Positions 46,929 through 56,771 of a stretch of DNA of 64,000 nucleotides are shown piece after piece. The notes beneath the pieces were generated by a model, which saw nothing but the letters and a program-made list of their open reading frames with translations, was not told the DNA's origin and did not search any database. Each line of letters begins with the position of its first letter. The stretch's first letter is position 1. The DNA comes from Mesostigma viride (taxonomy: Eukaryota > Streptophyta > Mesostigmatophyceae > Mesostigmatales > Mesostigmataceae): NCBI GenBank assembly GCA_009746045.1, contig RPFO01001883.1, positions 1-64,000 of the forward strand, in the 5' to 3' direction. Position numbers and translations under genes: made by a program.

Positions 46929-47662
46929 CACATGAAAGGGCGTTACGGTTGGGGTACTTGTTGGAGGAGAAATCGCGTTTACGCGATAATCCAATCGAGC
47001 TTAAGAAGGTCTCAGATTTGTACAATGAATTGTTAAAGGGGACGGAAATAAACCCAGTCGAACCAGACAGGTTAAGCGATAGAGAACGGGAATATGGCGA
47101 AAAGGCAGCTCGTTACTTGCATAGATTGGCACTTGATGATGACTTTCCAGCACTTCGTGGATATTTGAGAAGTCTAGCGGAGGATTTGCATAAGATACCA
47201 AGATGGATGATCTACACAGACGACAGTGCGGGCAAGATGTATGATAGCGGAGACTCAACAAGAAAAGCAGCTGACAAGGTGTTTTCTAAGGTCCCGCAAT
47301 TCATATCGGACTTAAAAAAACAGGCAACGGAGGATGATATCAAGCAGAAGGAACTGGAAGCAGTAGGTCTACTTACGGCAATACAAATAGGCGACAGAGC
47401 GGGGCTAGGGTCCCAAGCGGAGGAGTTGCGCGATAGAGTGACGTTATTAGCAGATGTCATGAGGGACAAATTGAAACGTGCAAAATCTGCAACCGCGTCG
47501 CAAAAGCGCGTCCGTCGTACGGCCCCGCACAAGGCCCGCGCAAAAACCGTGAAGAAGAAAGCCCCCGCCAAGAAGAAGGCCGCGCCCAGGAAGAAAAAGG
47601 AAGCCGCCGCCTCCCGCCCCCACTGTCTGGGCGTCAACTCCAAGTCGATTTTCTGCGGCTAA
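46929..47662 (+). pseudogene. Large Gly/Pro-rich protein gene, part 2 of 2
   Basis: About 244 codons plus stop, in phase with part 1 once the array and one TGGAC copy are discounted; alone it has no plausible ATG at its front. Mostly helical and charged, ending in a strongly basic, H1-like Lys/Ala/Pro tail (KKKAPAKKKAAPRKKK) and a short SKSIFCG end. The basic tail suggests DNA contact. Together the two parts give a protein of about 734 aa. Confidence 0.65.
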
Positions 47663-47714
47663 AACGGCCGACAAATTGTGTGCGACCACTGTATCCTCGT
47701 CCCCGTCCCGTCCC

Positions 47715-48308
47715 ATGGAGTCGTCGGCGCTGATCACGTGCCCGTCGTGTGGCAAGCAAAAGGCGCCGGAGGGGTTCAACAACCGCAGTCTCCGCCTCCA
47801 CGGGCCGTGCAGAGAATGCCGCGCGGAGGATAACAAGAAGTTCAAGGAATCCAAAGAGGGATATTTTCGTCACCTCATCCGAAATCTCGCGACCGCGCGC
47901 AAAAAGTCCGCGCGCAAAACCCCCCCTTCCATCTCGCTGTTCGTCCGCGATCTCGTGGAAATCTGGGAGACCCAAGGGGGAAAGTGCGCCATCACGGGGA
48001 TCAACATGACGCACGGGCCGGACGCCGAAGTCCCCGGCCGTTCGGCGGTAATTGACGTCATCGATCCTTCTAGAGAGATCTCCAGATCCAACGTGCGGCT
48101 CGTGTGCAGGAAGGTCAAGCGGATGAAGGGGAATGACGACGTCGAATCGTTCCGAAACTTCTGCGCTCTGGTCGCAAAGGCTTCCGACGACGCGGCGCTG
48201 GACGGTGCGGACTTCGAGTTTGACACCGCTGACATGGAAGATGACGTGGAAGAACCAGGAGCGTCCACGAGACAAAGGTGGGCCGACGAGGAGGAAGAAA
48301 CGGTATAA
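47715..48308 (+). CDS. HNH-type endonuclease
   Basis: 197 aa from the ATG at 47715. The N-terminal finger has CPSCGKQK and CRECRAED. The HNH part follows: CAITGINMTHGP, then AVIDVIDPSREISRSNVRLVCRKVKRMK, where the IDxIDP...N.RLVC..VNxxK-like pattern matches homing-type HNH enzymes of large DNA viruses; the catalytic His position appears replaced (VIDVIDP rather than a DH pair), so activity is unsure. The acidic tail is probably disordered. TATAAAA follows its stop codon for the next gene. Confidence 0.7.
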   Translation: MESSALITCPSCGKQKAPEGFNNRSLRLHGPCRECRAEDNKKFKESKEGYFRHLIRNLATARKKSARKTPPSISLFVRDLVEIWETQGGKCAITGINMTHGPDAEVPGRSAVIDVIDPSREISRSNVRLVCRKVKRMKGNDDVESFRNFCALVAKASDDAALDGADFEFDTADMEDDVEEPGASTRQRWADEEEETV

Positions 48309-48310
48309 AA
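48304..48310 (+). promoter_or_regulatory. TATA-like box of the SSB-like gene
   Basis: GGTATAAAACCCGG, 67 nt upstream of the ATG at 48378; the same context occurs at 34011. Confidence 0.55.
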
Positions 48311-48377
48311 CCCGGGAGCCTCCACGTTTTCGTCAAACGACTCCCACTCTTCCTCCACCCACTCCTCTTGATCCGCC

Positions 48378-49100
48378 ATGGCGTCCACCGTGGTTCTGTT
48401 CGACGACTTCGACGTCAACAAAGTCCTGTACAAAGACCCCAAGAGAACCGGGAGGGGGCAAGCCGGCCCGGGCGCACTCTCGGCCTTCATGTCCTACGGC
48501 GTCGAAGGCACGCCGGTCCGCATCCAGACCCCTCGCATGCGTGCCCCGTTCGGCATCAGCTTTTTCGAGCCCAAGAACGGCCAAGGCGACAAGAAGTACA
48601 CGCTCGACCTGTCCTTCGACGGGTTCGCGAACGAGGGCACCGACTCGGCCACCTTTTACGAGATGTGGACCGGGCTCGACACCCGCAACAAGCAGCAATC
48701 GTTCCAAAAGTGCGTGGAATGGTTCGGCAAGCGGATGAGCGAAGAGCTCGTGGAAGAGCTCTACACGTCGGCCGTCAAGCAGTCCAAGAAGGAGGAATAC
48801 CCTCCGACTCTCAAGTGCAACGTCCCGTGCCGCGACGGCCACTTCCAGACGCGCTTCTTCGACGAGGAGAAGCGGCCGGCCACCTTCGCGGACGTCCAGA
48901 AGGGCTGCGAGGTGCAAGCCATCCTCGAGGTCTCCCGTATGTGGTTCATGGACAAGCAGTTCGGCTGCACGCCGGTCGTGCAGTCCCTCCAGTTCTTCCC
49001 CTCCACTCGCATGCCCGACGGGTACTGCTTCGTGGACAGGGACAGGGACCAGGCGTCCGACGAGGAGCCGGGCCCGAAGAGGTCGCGCTCGGACGATTAA
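48378..49100 (+). CDS. Probable single-stranded-DNA-binding protein
   Basis: 240 aa. The overall plan (IQTPRMRAPFGISFFE strand near residue 50-65, LDLSFDGF, an AVKQSKKEEYPPTLK helix-turn, CEVQAILEVSRMWFMDKQFG, and a charged C-terminus with Asp/Glu/Arg) resembles the phycodnavirus-type viral SSB family related to T7 gp2.5, an OB fold with an acidic tail. This is recognition by eye and not certain. High G+C at third positions indicates a highly expressed gene. Confidence 0.6.
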   Translation: MASTVVLFDDFDVNKVLYKDPKRTGRGQAGPGALSAFMSYGVEGTPVRIQTPRMRAPFGISFFEPKNGQGDKKYTLDLSFDGFANEGTDSATFYEMWTGLDTRNKQQSFQKCVEWFGKRMSEELVEELYTSAVKQSKKEEYPPTLKCNVPCRDGHFQTRFFDEEKRPATFADVQKGCEVQAILEVSRMWFMDKQFGCTPVVQSLQFFPSTRMPDGYCFVDRDRDQASDEEPGPKRSRSDD

Positions 49101-49187
49101 GAATGGACCGGGTCTAAATGAACTATGTAACTGGTGTCTAATAAAGATTAATTTCATGCATTATCATATCAAACTCGTACATCCAAC

Positions 49188-49616
49188 ATGCAACTAGACA
49201 GTTCCGTGAAAGCTCTCCTCGTAGGTTCGTCCGCGCCGTTGACCGCACTGTTGCCCGCGTATATGGCCGCGATCCGTTCGTTCGCAGGAGAGGGGGCGGC
49301 GGTATCCGTAGGCACGGAGTGGGTCCTATTCATGGTGACGCTGCTGCTAGGATTCGGAAACCTCGCGGCCGTGCGCTGGTCCCGAAGCTTCGACGAAAAC
49401 ATATCCAGCGAACGGAAGTTTCTAGTGACCGGCGCGGCGTGCGGATTCGTGATCGGTCTCCTGGTCGCCAGTTCCGGCTTCCACGTGGCCGTCTTCCCCG
49501 ACTGGTCCATCGCGGGCCATTTAGCGACCATCGCAGCGTCCACCGCGGCGTACGCGTCCTTGTTTCACTTCGTCTTGAGGCCATTAGACGCCCTCATGGA
49601 CCAGGTGTGTCCTTGA
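49188..49616 (+). CDS. Four-TM membrane protein, 142 aa
   Basis: Hydrophobic segments at about 10-30, 43-62, 78-97 and 105-128, with few charged residues between. Not recognised; a virion or host-membrane protein. An AT-rich transcript-end-like stretch (AATAAAGATTAATTT) lies upstream at about 49140. Confidence 0.6.
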   Translation: MQLDSSVKALLVGSSAPLTALLPAYMAAIRSFAGEGAAVSVGTEWVLFMVTLLLGFGNLAAVRWSRSFDENISSERKFLVTGAACGFVIGLLVASSGFHVAVFPDWSIAGHLATIAASTAAYASLFHFVLRPLDALMDQVCP

Positions 49617-49672
49617 AGCTCGTTTCGCGCTCGAGGATTCAAATCACACCGCTACGGTAGCGCGAGGACGCC

Positions 49673-50119
49673 ATGAACGCGATCGGTATCTGCTTGCGGA
49701 TCGTGTACGCTGCTAGCTCGGTCCCAAAATCCCAGAGGTGGTTGAAGAGAGTGGCGAAAGAAAGAGGAATCCGCATCCAGCACGCAGGGAACGGAGGCGA
49801 GAAACAGCTCGTGTCCTTCACGGGCCGCACGTACTTCGTCGACGGGTTCACGATGGACACGGACCCGCCCACCGTGTTCGAATACCACGGCGATTTCTGG
49901 CACGGAAACCCGGATAAGTACGGTTTTTTTGAAATGCATCCGTTGAAGAAGTGCTGCCACGGAGAACTCTACATCCGGACGAAGAGAAAGGAACAAGAAA
50001 TCTTGAACATGGGTTTTGCGCTAGAAACGAGGTGGGAGTGCGAGGACGAAGGCTTCCCTCCGCCCGATTGGAAAGTCCCACCCGATTTCCCTCTCCACCC
50101 AAGAAAAATGTCGTATTAA
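49673..50119 (+). CDS. PD-(D/E)XK-type endonuclease
   Basis: 148 aa. FVDGFTMDTDPPTVFEYHGDFWHGNPDKY is the signature of the viral/mobile PD-(D/E)XK nuclease group often found beside or fused to family B DNA polymerases and as homing-type enzymes: the D of VDGF, the E of EYHG and the following FWHG are the core positions. N-terminal helices with a basic SQRWLKRVAKERG stretch. Stand-alone, with no polymerase in view. Confidence 0.72.
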   Translation: MNAIGICLRIVYAASSVPKSQRWLKRVAKERGIRIQHAGNGGEKQLVSFTGRTYFVDGFTMDTDPPTVFEYHGDFWHGNPDKYGFFEMHPLKKCCHGELYIRTKRKEQEILNMGFALETRWECEDEGFPPPDWKVPPDFPLHPRKMSY

Positions 50120-50139
50120 CATTATACAGTAGCAGACTC

Positions 50140-50835
50140 ATGGCGGCACCGTATTGCAACGCACCCCAGTCCAGGCCGGACAGCTACATCGGGGCCAGGG
50201 AACGCCCACAGGTGTTTCCTGAGCTGTGTGGCGACCCGGAGTTCGAGACTCTTCGCTCGGCCCAGCAGTTGGGCACCGAGACCAAGCTGATCCCCTCGGA
50301 CGAGTACGACAACGCGTATGGAATCGACACCCGCGCGGCTCCCCGTCTCGCCCAGTTCGGCAGCGGGTTCGACGCTCAAATGCAGTTCGCCAAGGACCTC
50401 ATGCCTTCCAAGGAGGACGTCGTCAGCGCCATGCTGAAACAGTCCGAGGGCGTGCTCGCCGTCACGAGCAACCGCAAGGACCTGCCGTTCACGGGCATCC
50501 AGACGCTCCGTGAGTACATCCCCATCCCCCTGAACCTTGGCATGTTTGGACAGATGAACCTGGCCTCCACCGGCGCGCTAGGCAGCGTGAAGCTCGACAA
50601 CCAGTCCGGGTGCACGTGCGGCGCCGCGAACCCTGCCGGGTTCTCCGTACCCCCGACCATGGCCTACGACCCGCGGTACCAGGCGCCCACGTGGGCAGAG
50701 GCGGAGACCACGGTCTTCTCGATGCCTCCCGTCAATTCTGCCACGTCGCTTGGTATGATGGGCGAGTCCGGCCGTCCCGCTCCGAACACGTTTTATGGCG
50801 CTCCCGGCATGAACACGGAGCTCGCTGGGCTGTGA
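50140..50835 (+). CDS. Hypothetical protein, 231 aa, possibly structural
   Basis: The ATG at 50140 (MAAPYCNAPQSRPDSY) follows a TATACAG stretch by about 14 nt. Compact soluble protein, Gly/Pro/Met/Asn-rich in its second half with a short CTCGAANPAG stretch; no membrane segment. Strong third-position G/C bias suggests high expression, as for a virion protein. Unrecognised. Confidence 0.6.
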   Translation: MAAPYCNAPQSRPDSYIGARERPQVFPELCGDPEFETLRSAQQLGTETKLIPSDEYDNAYGIDTRAAPRLAQFGSGFDAQMQFAKDLMPSKEDVVSAMLKQSEGVLAVTSNRKDLPFTGIQTLREYIPIPLNLGMFGQMNLASTGALGSVKLDNQSGCTCGAANPAGFSVPPTMAYDPRYQAPTWAEAETTVFSMPPVNSATSLGMMGESGRPAPNTFYGAPGMNTELAGL

Positions 50836-50895
50836 GGCGCGTTTCGCGGTCTCGTTAAAAAATATCCGTTCTAGACACCGGACGGCGGCTTCGAA

Positions 50896-51306
50896 ATGGA
50901 CGGGGCCGTGGAATTGGAAGAGTGGCGCAACAAGATGCGTTCCATGACGTCCGAATTCATCGAGGTGGACGACGCGTTGAAGACGACGTCCAAAGACCTC
51001 GCTCCTCTGCGTAAGCGCAAGAAGACGTTGCAGGAGGACATCCTGGCGTCCATGATCCGAGCCGGTGTGGACGCGTGCAATATCACCGGGAGGGACGACA
51101 AGCTCTTGGTGAAGACCAGGAAGAAGAAGACGCCGCTGAAGGACGTCCTCCCCGACCGCCTTCTTCAGTTCTTCGGCGGAGACGGGGAGAAGGCCGAAGC
51201 GTGCATGCGCGTCATCATGGAACCTCACGTGGAGGAGGTCAAGGCGCTGGCCCGCGTGTCCAAACGCAAGCGCAAGGCCGCGGAGTCGGCCGAAGAAGAA
51301 GGAGCT
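50896..51306 (+). pseudogene. Coiled-coil/basic small protein, part 1 of 2 (interrupted by copia)
   Basis: 137 codons: acidic helical N-terminus, a coiled-coil-like helix (DDALKTTSKDLAPLRKRKKT), a compact middle and an NLS-like KRKRKAAE patch. The GAGCT at 51302-51306 is the copia target site. As read, the frame runs on 28 codons into the LTR. The true end lies at 55496-55561. Confidence 0.65.
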
Positions 51307-52148
51307 TGTTTGGATTGGGAGAGGAAACTAATGGGTTTTACACAATGCCTTGTGCTTGGCCTTGCTACCCACACACCTTGCAGGTGCTGAAAGAAAGAGA
51401 GGTTGAAGACAATTTACGTGGAAGAATAAATGGCTTTTATTAGAATATAATAGTTGGAGAAGAGCTTGAATGGAGGTTGAATGGAGGTTGAATGGAGGTT
51501 GAATGGAGGTTGAATGGAGGTTCCTGCCCTTAGGGGGCAGTTTCCTTTTATACCTTTTAGGCTAGGAAGGATGACATCAGCAATGACATCATCACAGAAG
51601 CTTGTAGAAACATCCTAGCATATTCCTAGCATATTCCCAGCATATTCTCAGTATATTCCAGGAATATTCCTGGCATATTCTTAGAACATTCCTAGAACAT
51701 TCTAGACATGATCCAATGAGCTGGCATAATAGCTAGATGCCAAGTGTCTACGTAATAATGTGCCACATAACATGATTAATAAAGTGACACATCTCTTCTC
51801 CTTGGAGTGACAAGTGTCATGCAATGAGTCTACCCACTTGTCATCATGTAAGTCATAACATGTGTCATCATGAGCTGCCAACACTTGTCAGCTCATGGAC
51901 CAAACACTTGTCCAATAGGCCATAGCACCACTTGTCAATCAAATACGTGATGCTACTAGGCTGACTCAGGGTACAAGTCATCCATGTCCAAGAATAGGAC
52001 TATGGCACATGAATATTGATCAGCTCATTGAGCCCAATTCATCTAGCTTATCATAGCTATCAAATTCCCAGTCCATATGGAATAAATCCAACAAGAAACA
52101 AATCAGGCTGGGATATATTGTGGCCAGGTGGATATAATATCCCTAACA
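51307..52148 (-). repeat. LTR family 2, left (3') LTR
   Basis: 842 bp, TGTTTGGATTGGGAG... to ...TATCCCTAACA; contains a tandem run of GAATGGAGGTT units near 51465-51522 and many CTTGTCA motifs. Matches 54649-55490. Confidence 0.9.
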
Positions 52149-53303
52149 CCCCCCTTAGCCACATGGGCACAAAGCAAAAGATGACTGGGTAGGTGGAATC
52201 TCAACACCCCCCTTAACCACATGCTCGTAGCATGCCGTCCAGTTGCTAGCATAGTGCAACTGAAAATGAAGATGCCGTCCTCGTGAAACGCTTGAAGCTC
52301 CAACATGCGGTCATGAGCCGCACTACCGCCACTGATCCGTCCCCCCCCGGCAACGCGAATGAGTGTCCTACCATAGCAGCAACGCACTAGCTGCCCATCA
52401 ATCCTGGATGGCTGATACCCAACCCTTAGTTGGAAAAAGTGCTCTAGATGCTACATTCCCCCCTCACTCAAAGCGGCTGCCCATGGACACAATAGGGGCA
52501 CACAGTCCCACACATATAATACGGCAACACATGCCAACAAAGAAGGTCCCTATGAGCTAACCCAAACGGTATAGAGGTAGGGTAACGGCAACAACACGTG
52601 CTGTACACACACGGAGCAACATAACATACGCCATCTCACAAAATTAATGACACCAACATCACGTTTTACGCCAATATTTAAACGGGGTGAACAAACAAAC
52701 AGGGCAACAAATGCCACACAAACAAGGTACAATACAACCTTCAACACAAGACACAGTGGCCATAACAGATAAACGCGCTTCATAGCAAAGAAAACAGGAC
52801 GTGCAAAACATTACCGCCACAAAGGCGAACACAGGTAACGATTTCTTCGTCACGATTCACAAATCAGTGCCCGAGAGTAAACATTACGTCCGACATTACA
52901 GGCTATGCCGAAATGCACAGCCAAATTCGACACAAAGGACGTAAGCATTTGCATACAAGCAATGCTCTCAGCACAAAACAAAATAACACACGCGTCACAG
53001 GCACTTAAACTTACGAAAACAAGTCGTAGACGACGATATAACGGCGCTTCACTACGCCGCAGACTAGTGCCACAAATAGCGTGCAAAAACTCTGGATATA
53101 CACTCCAGGTACGTAGAAAACGTCTCGTGGGAACAATCCAATAATGCGTGGGCCATTGCCACTGAACGCATGGCAAAATAAACACATAATTGCTGGAAGA
53201 ACACAAAGAAAGAACCAGAACACGCACTCTTACGGCGCCTCACAATTTCCAGCAAACACGACACAAAAGTCGACATACAAGTTCATTTCCCACAGACAAA
53301 ACA

Positions 53304-54302
53304 TTAGGGCAACCTTGAGGAGTGGGGTCTGTGCATCCTGGGCGACAATTTCCAAGGGTCGTTGCAGCTAGCGCAGTTGCAAATGCCATAGCCTGGCCGA
53401 ACACCGTAAACTGACCGACGTGATACCTTGGCAGCATTTTGCACCTGAGTTGACCGTTGGTGCTTGACCGCACTGTGGCTGACAGGTCGCTGTCCACGTC
53501 GTTGTCGGCTCGCTCGAGGCCTCGCGCCAGCACCGGACTTGGCAGTCCAGGACTTAGAAAAATTTGGCAGCTTGGTCGATTTCGCCCTCGCGCAACGAAT
53601 TTGTTCCCCCTCAGTTAGGCTGGCAGCGTTCGAGCGCCGCGCCTTTGGTCTGGTCGCCGGACTTGGGTTACGAGCACCAGTATCACCTGGTATGCTGGCG
53701 GCGACAACGCGCTCCGCCTGCACTGGGCTGTTCTGGACCGCGGTTTCTGGAAGTACTTCAGCGTCTGACACGGACTTCTCCATTGCGCTGGAAACTTCTC
53801 GAATTGGCGTGAACTTCCACTGGGCCGGCGCAGAGTATAAAAAGCCACGCAGTGTGCGAGTAATGCCCAGTAGGCCGCCCCCGATCCCGCATACACGGGC
53901 AAGCATGGCCAGTATGGCCGTTAGGCCCACGGCCAGCCACTCCGCCGCGTGTCCCGAGGCACGTGAGATGCTGCGCTCGCTGCTCGCCATTTTCTGCCCT
54001 TGACAGGCAGCGTCGTTCTTGAAGCTCGTCGCCGACGATTTCAGCTCTGGGATGGCGTCCATCGCTGCGTCCGCACCGTGCGCGGGCAAAAAGTAGGTGT
54101 TGTTCCTCGTCCCGATGCTGCAGTGCCTGCTGTCCAGCACAGCAACCCGCTGGGCGAGGTCGACCTTGTGGCCATCCTTGACGAGCTGGCCGACAGATAA
54201 AAGTCGGGTGCTCAGCTTTGGAACGAGCAGCGCGTTTTGGACCAGGTCACAGCGGGCGCCACGCTGCACGCGCTGGAGGCCGAGTGGCTGGAGCTGATCC
54301 AC
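53304..54302 (-). pseudogene. Degenerate copia pol fragment
   Basis: 332 codons. The start (LLSVGQLVKDGHKVDLAQ) parallels the LLSAGQLAKDGHKVDLTE segment of the intact pol at 22237, and a later AEWLAVGLTAILAMLA piece parallels its integrase end; the intervening and later parts are rearranged, Arg/Ser/Pro-rich sequence. No RT, RNase H or catalytic integrase motif remains. The left part of the internal region (52149-53300) has no gene. Confidence 0.6.
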
Positions 54303-54648
54303 AAGAACATGGACATCGGCACGTCCTGTGCACAGCTCGAGGCGGAGATTGCGACCCTCAAGGCGCAGGCTGCGCCCTGACCGTGCAGCTGCATGTCACA
54401 ACACGTGCAGTAGTTTTTGAGCACGTGTCAAGGTGGCCCAAGTCTCCTGCGGTTATGTTCGCGCACTGTTGGAGTTGAATACAGCAAGGAGGAGGGCCTT
54501 CATCGATGAGACATGTGTCAATGAGACAACCATGCAGCGCAGGCCAGAAATCTGGAGAATCCGGACCATGGTAGCTCGGACCATGGAAGCGTGCTGGTAT
54601 CTTATCCGTGGCCATCTTGTAGCCGGTCGCTTACATCCTCCGATACCA

Positions 54649-55490
54649 TGTTTGGATTGGGAGAGGAAACTAATGGGTTTTACACAATGCCTTGTGCTTG
54701 GCCTTGCTACCCACACACCTTGCAGGTGCTGAAAGAAAGAGAGGTTGAAGACAATTTACGTGGAAGAATAAATGGCTTTTATTAGAATATAATAGTTGGA
54801 GAAGAGCTTGAATGGAGGTTGAATGGAGGTTGAATGGAGGTTGAATGGAGGTTGAATGGAGGTTCCTGCCCTTAGGGGGCAGTTTCCTTTTATACCTTTT
54901 AGGCTAGGAAGGATGACATCAGCAATGACATCATCACAGAAGCTTGTAGAAACATCCTAGCATATTCCTAGCATATTCCCAGCATATTCTCAGTATATTC
55001 CAGGAATATTCCTGGCATATTCTTAGAACATTCCTAGAACATTCTAGACATGATCCAATGAGCTGGCATAATAGCTAGATGCCAAGTGTCTACGTAATAA
55101 TGTGCCACATAACATGATTAATAAAGTGACACATCTCTTCTCCTTGGAGTGACAAGTGTCATGCAATGAGTCTACCCACTTGTCATCATGTAAGTCATAA
55201 CATGTGTCATCATGAGCTGCCAACACTTGTCAGCTCATGGACCAAACACTTGTCCAATAGGCCATAGCACCACTTGTCAATCAAATACGTGATGCTACTA
55301 GGCTGACTCAGGGTACAAGTCATCCATGTCCAAGAATAGGACTATGGCACATGAATATTGATCAGCTCATTGAGCCCAATTCATCTAGCTTATCATAGCT
55401 ATCAAATTCCCAGTCCATATGGAATAAATCCAACAAGAAACAAATCAGGCTGGGATATATTGTGGCCAGGTGGATATAATATCCCTAACA
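54649..55490 (-). repeat. LTR family 2, right (5') LTR
   Basis: 842 bp, same as 51307-52148 by eye. Confidence 0.9.
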
Positions 55491-55495
55491 GAGCT

Positions 55496-55561
55496 CCTGC
55501 CCCCGAAGAGGAGGACAACCCCGTCGAGGAAGAGGAAGAGGAAGAAGAGGACGACTCGTAG
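55496..55561 (+). pseudogene. Coiled-coil/basic small protein, part 2 of 2
   Basis: 21 codons and TAG, continuing part 1 in phase: a Pro/Glu/Asp tail (PAPEEEDNPVEEEEEEEEDD). The acidic tail after a basic patch is typical of viral DNA-associated proteins. Confidence 0.65.
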
Positions 55562-55704
55562 AAAGCGTTCTCCTTGCGCATGTCGCTCACGAAAAAATGG
55601 ATCCCGGACTCCGGCTTGTTGTAGAAGCTCCCATACGCGTCGATCCACTCCCCGGACCAGGGAAGGACGGCGATGTTGTTGTGTACCGGATGACAATAAC
55701 TCAT
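55561..55704 (-). CDS. Possible small protein, start at 55704, end unclear
   Basis: MSYCHPVHNNIAVLPWSGEW and about 30 further residues look like real coding sequence; beyond 55561 the frame is only the antisense of the Glu tail (a Ser run), so the true end is probably near here with a frame change. Divergent from the RING/TRAF gene. Confidence 0.35.
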
Positions 55705-55776
55705 GACGAATGATTCTTTATGGATATGATAATAAAAATCTCGCTCGTTCAATGACTTGTGTTTAAAAACTCTGGC

Positions 55777-56769
55777 ATGTGTACACGCACGACCATGGAC
55801 TGCGCCGATTGCTCGCGGGTCGTCCAAGTGTCGTCGGACGATCTGCAATGTCACATGTGCATGGGCGTGCTATCGAACCCGGTAGTGGTAGAATGCAGGA
55901 CGCGGACAGAGGGAGGCAAGTGCGAGGCGGTCGTATGTCACAAGCCGTGCTTCAGCGAGCTCGTTTCGAGGCAGAAACGCCGCGGAGGAATCGTGGCCCC
56001 GGTCACGGGCAAGTGCATTCTGTGCAGGGCTCCGTGGCATCGGTACAAGTATCAGCACCTAATCACGTTAGGACGCATCACGGCTTTGGTACGTCGAAAG
56101 TGCATCAACTGGGAACGGGGATGCACGTTCGAGGGTTCCTCTGATGATGTTTTGAAGCACAGGGCCGGGGGCGGGTGTCCGCAAGAGAAAATCGACTGCC
56201 CGAACCGCTGTCACGGATGCACTGCCTCGTTCCTCCGCAAGGACCTGGTGGACCACAAGCTCGCGTGCGAGCACTTCCCCTGCCGCTTCTTCCTCGACGG
56301 GGACGGCTGCAAACACGTGGGGAAATACACGGACCTCGTTTTGCACGAGACGACCTGCTCCTTCGCGACCCTATCCTGTCGCGCGCTGATCAACTGCGGC
56401 CGGGTGCAGCACGGGATATGGTCGAACGTGAACGATAACAACTCGATGCGGTGGGACCTCTGCGAGGCAGGGAAGGACTACCACGTCTTGCCCGAGGACG
56501 AGGAAGGGGGGGACGACGAGGAAGACGGGGAGGACGAGGACGAGGAAGAGGGAGAGGAAGAGGAAACCGAGGGCGAGAGTTCGGCCGCGAACAACTCCCG
56601 GTCTCTCGGCAGCGCCGCACTTATCGTGAACAGGTCGGACATCCCCGCTCGCTCGTTTATTCTGATCAGCCATCCCCGCTCGCTCGTTTATATCCATCGA
56701 GAACGTGTCGCTCCATTGAAGAGCCGCGTCACCTCGCCGATAAAACAAATGGGGACGTGTGATGAGTGA
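55777..56769 (+). CDS. RING/TRAF-type zinc-finger protein
   Basis: 330 aa (ATG at 55777; another at 55795). The N-terminus has a RING-like set: CADC, CHMC, CRT, CEAVVCHKPC, then CILCRAPW. Two TRAF/SIAH-type fingers follow: CINWERGCTFEGSSDDVLKH, CPNRCHGCTASFLRKDLVDH and CKHVGKYTDLVLHETTC. An acidic Glu/Asp stretch (about 245-275) and a basic end complete it. The layout suggests a ubiquitin ligase or signalling-adaptor mimic acting on host proteins. TRAF-like fingers are frequent in giant viruses. Confidence 0.75.
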   Translation: MCTRTTMDCADCSRVVQVSSDDLQCHMCMGVLSNPVVVECRTRTEGGKCEAVVCHKPCFSELVSRQKRRGGIVAPVTGKCILCRAPWHRYKYQHLITLGRITALVRRKCINWERGCTFEGSSDDVLKHRAGGGCPQEKIDCPNRCHGCTASFLRKDLVDHKLACEHFPCRFFLDGDGCKHVGKYTDLVLHETTCSFATLSCRALINCGRVQHGIWSNVNDNNSMRWDLCEAGKDYHVLPEDEEGGDDEEDGEDEDEEEGEEEETEGESSAANNSRSLGSAALIVNRSDIPARSFILISHPRSLVYIHRERVAPLKSRVTSPIKQMGTCDE

Positions 56770-56771
56770 AG

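Larger units (their letters stand above)
51307..55490 (-). mobile_element. Non-autonomous copia-type LTR element
   Basis: 4,184 bp with two apparently identical 842-bp LTRs and a perfect 5-bp duplication GAGCT (51302-51306, 55491-55495). PBS complement CTCCGATACCATG at 54638-54650; CCCCCCTTAGCC polypurine complement at 52149. The internal 2.5 kb keeps only degenerate pol pieces, so it would need enzymes in trans, for example from an element like the one at 22237. Confidence 0.88.
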
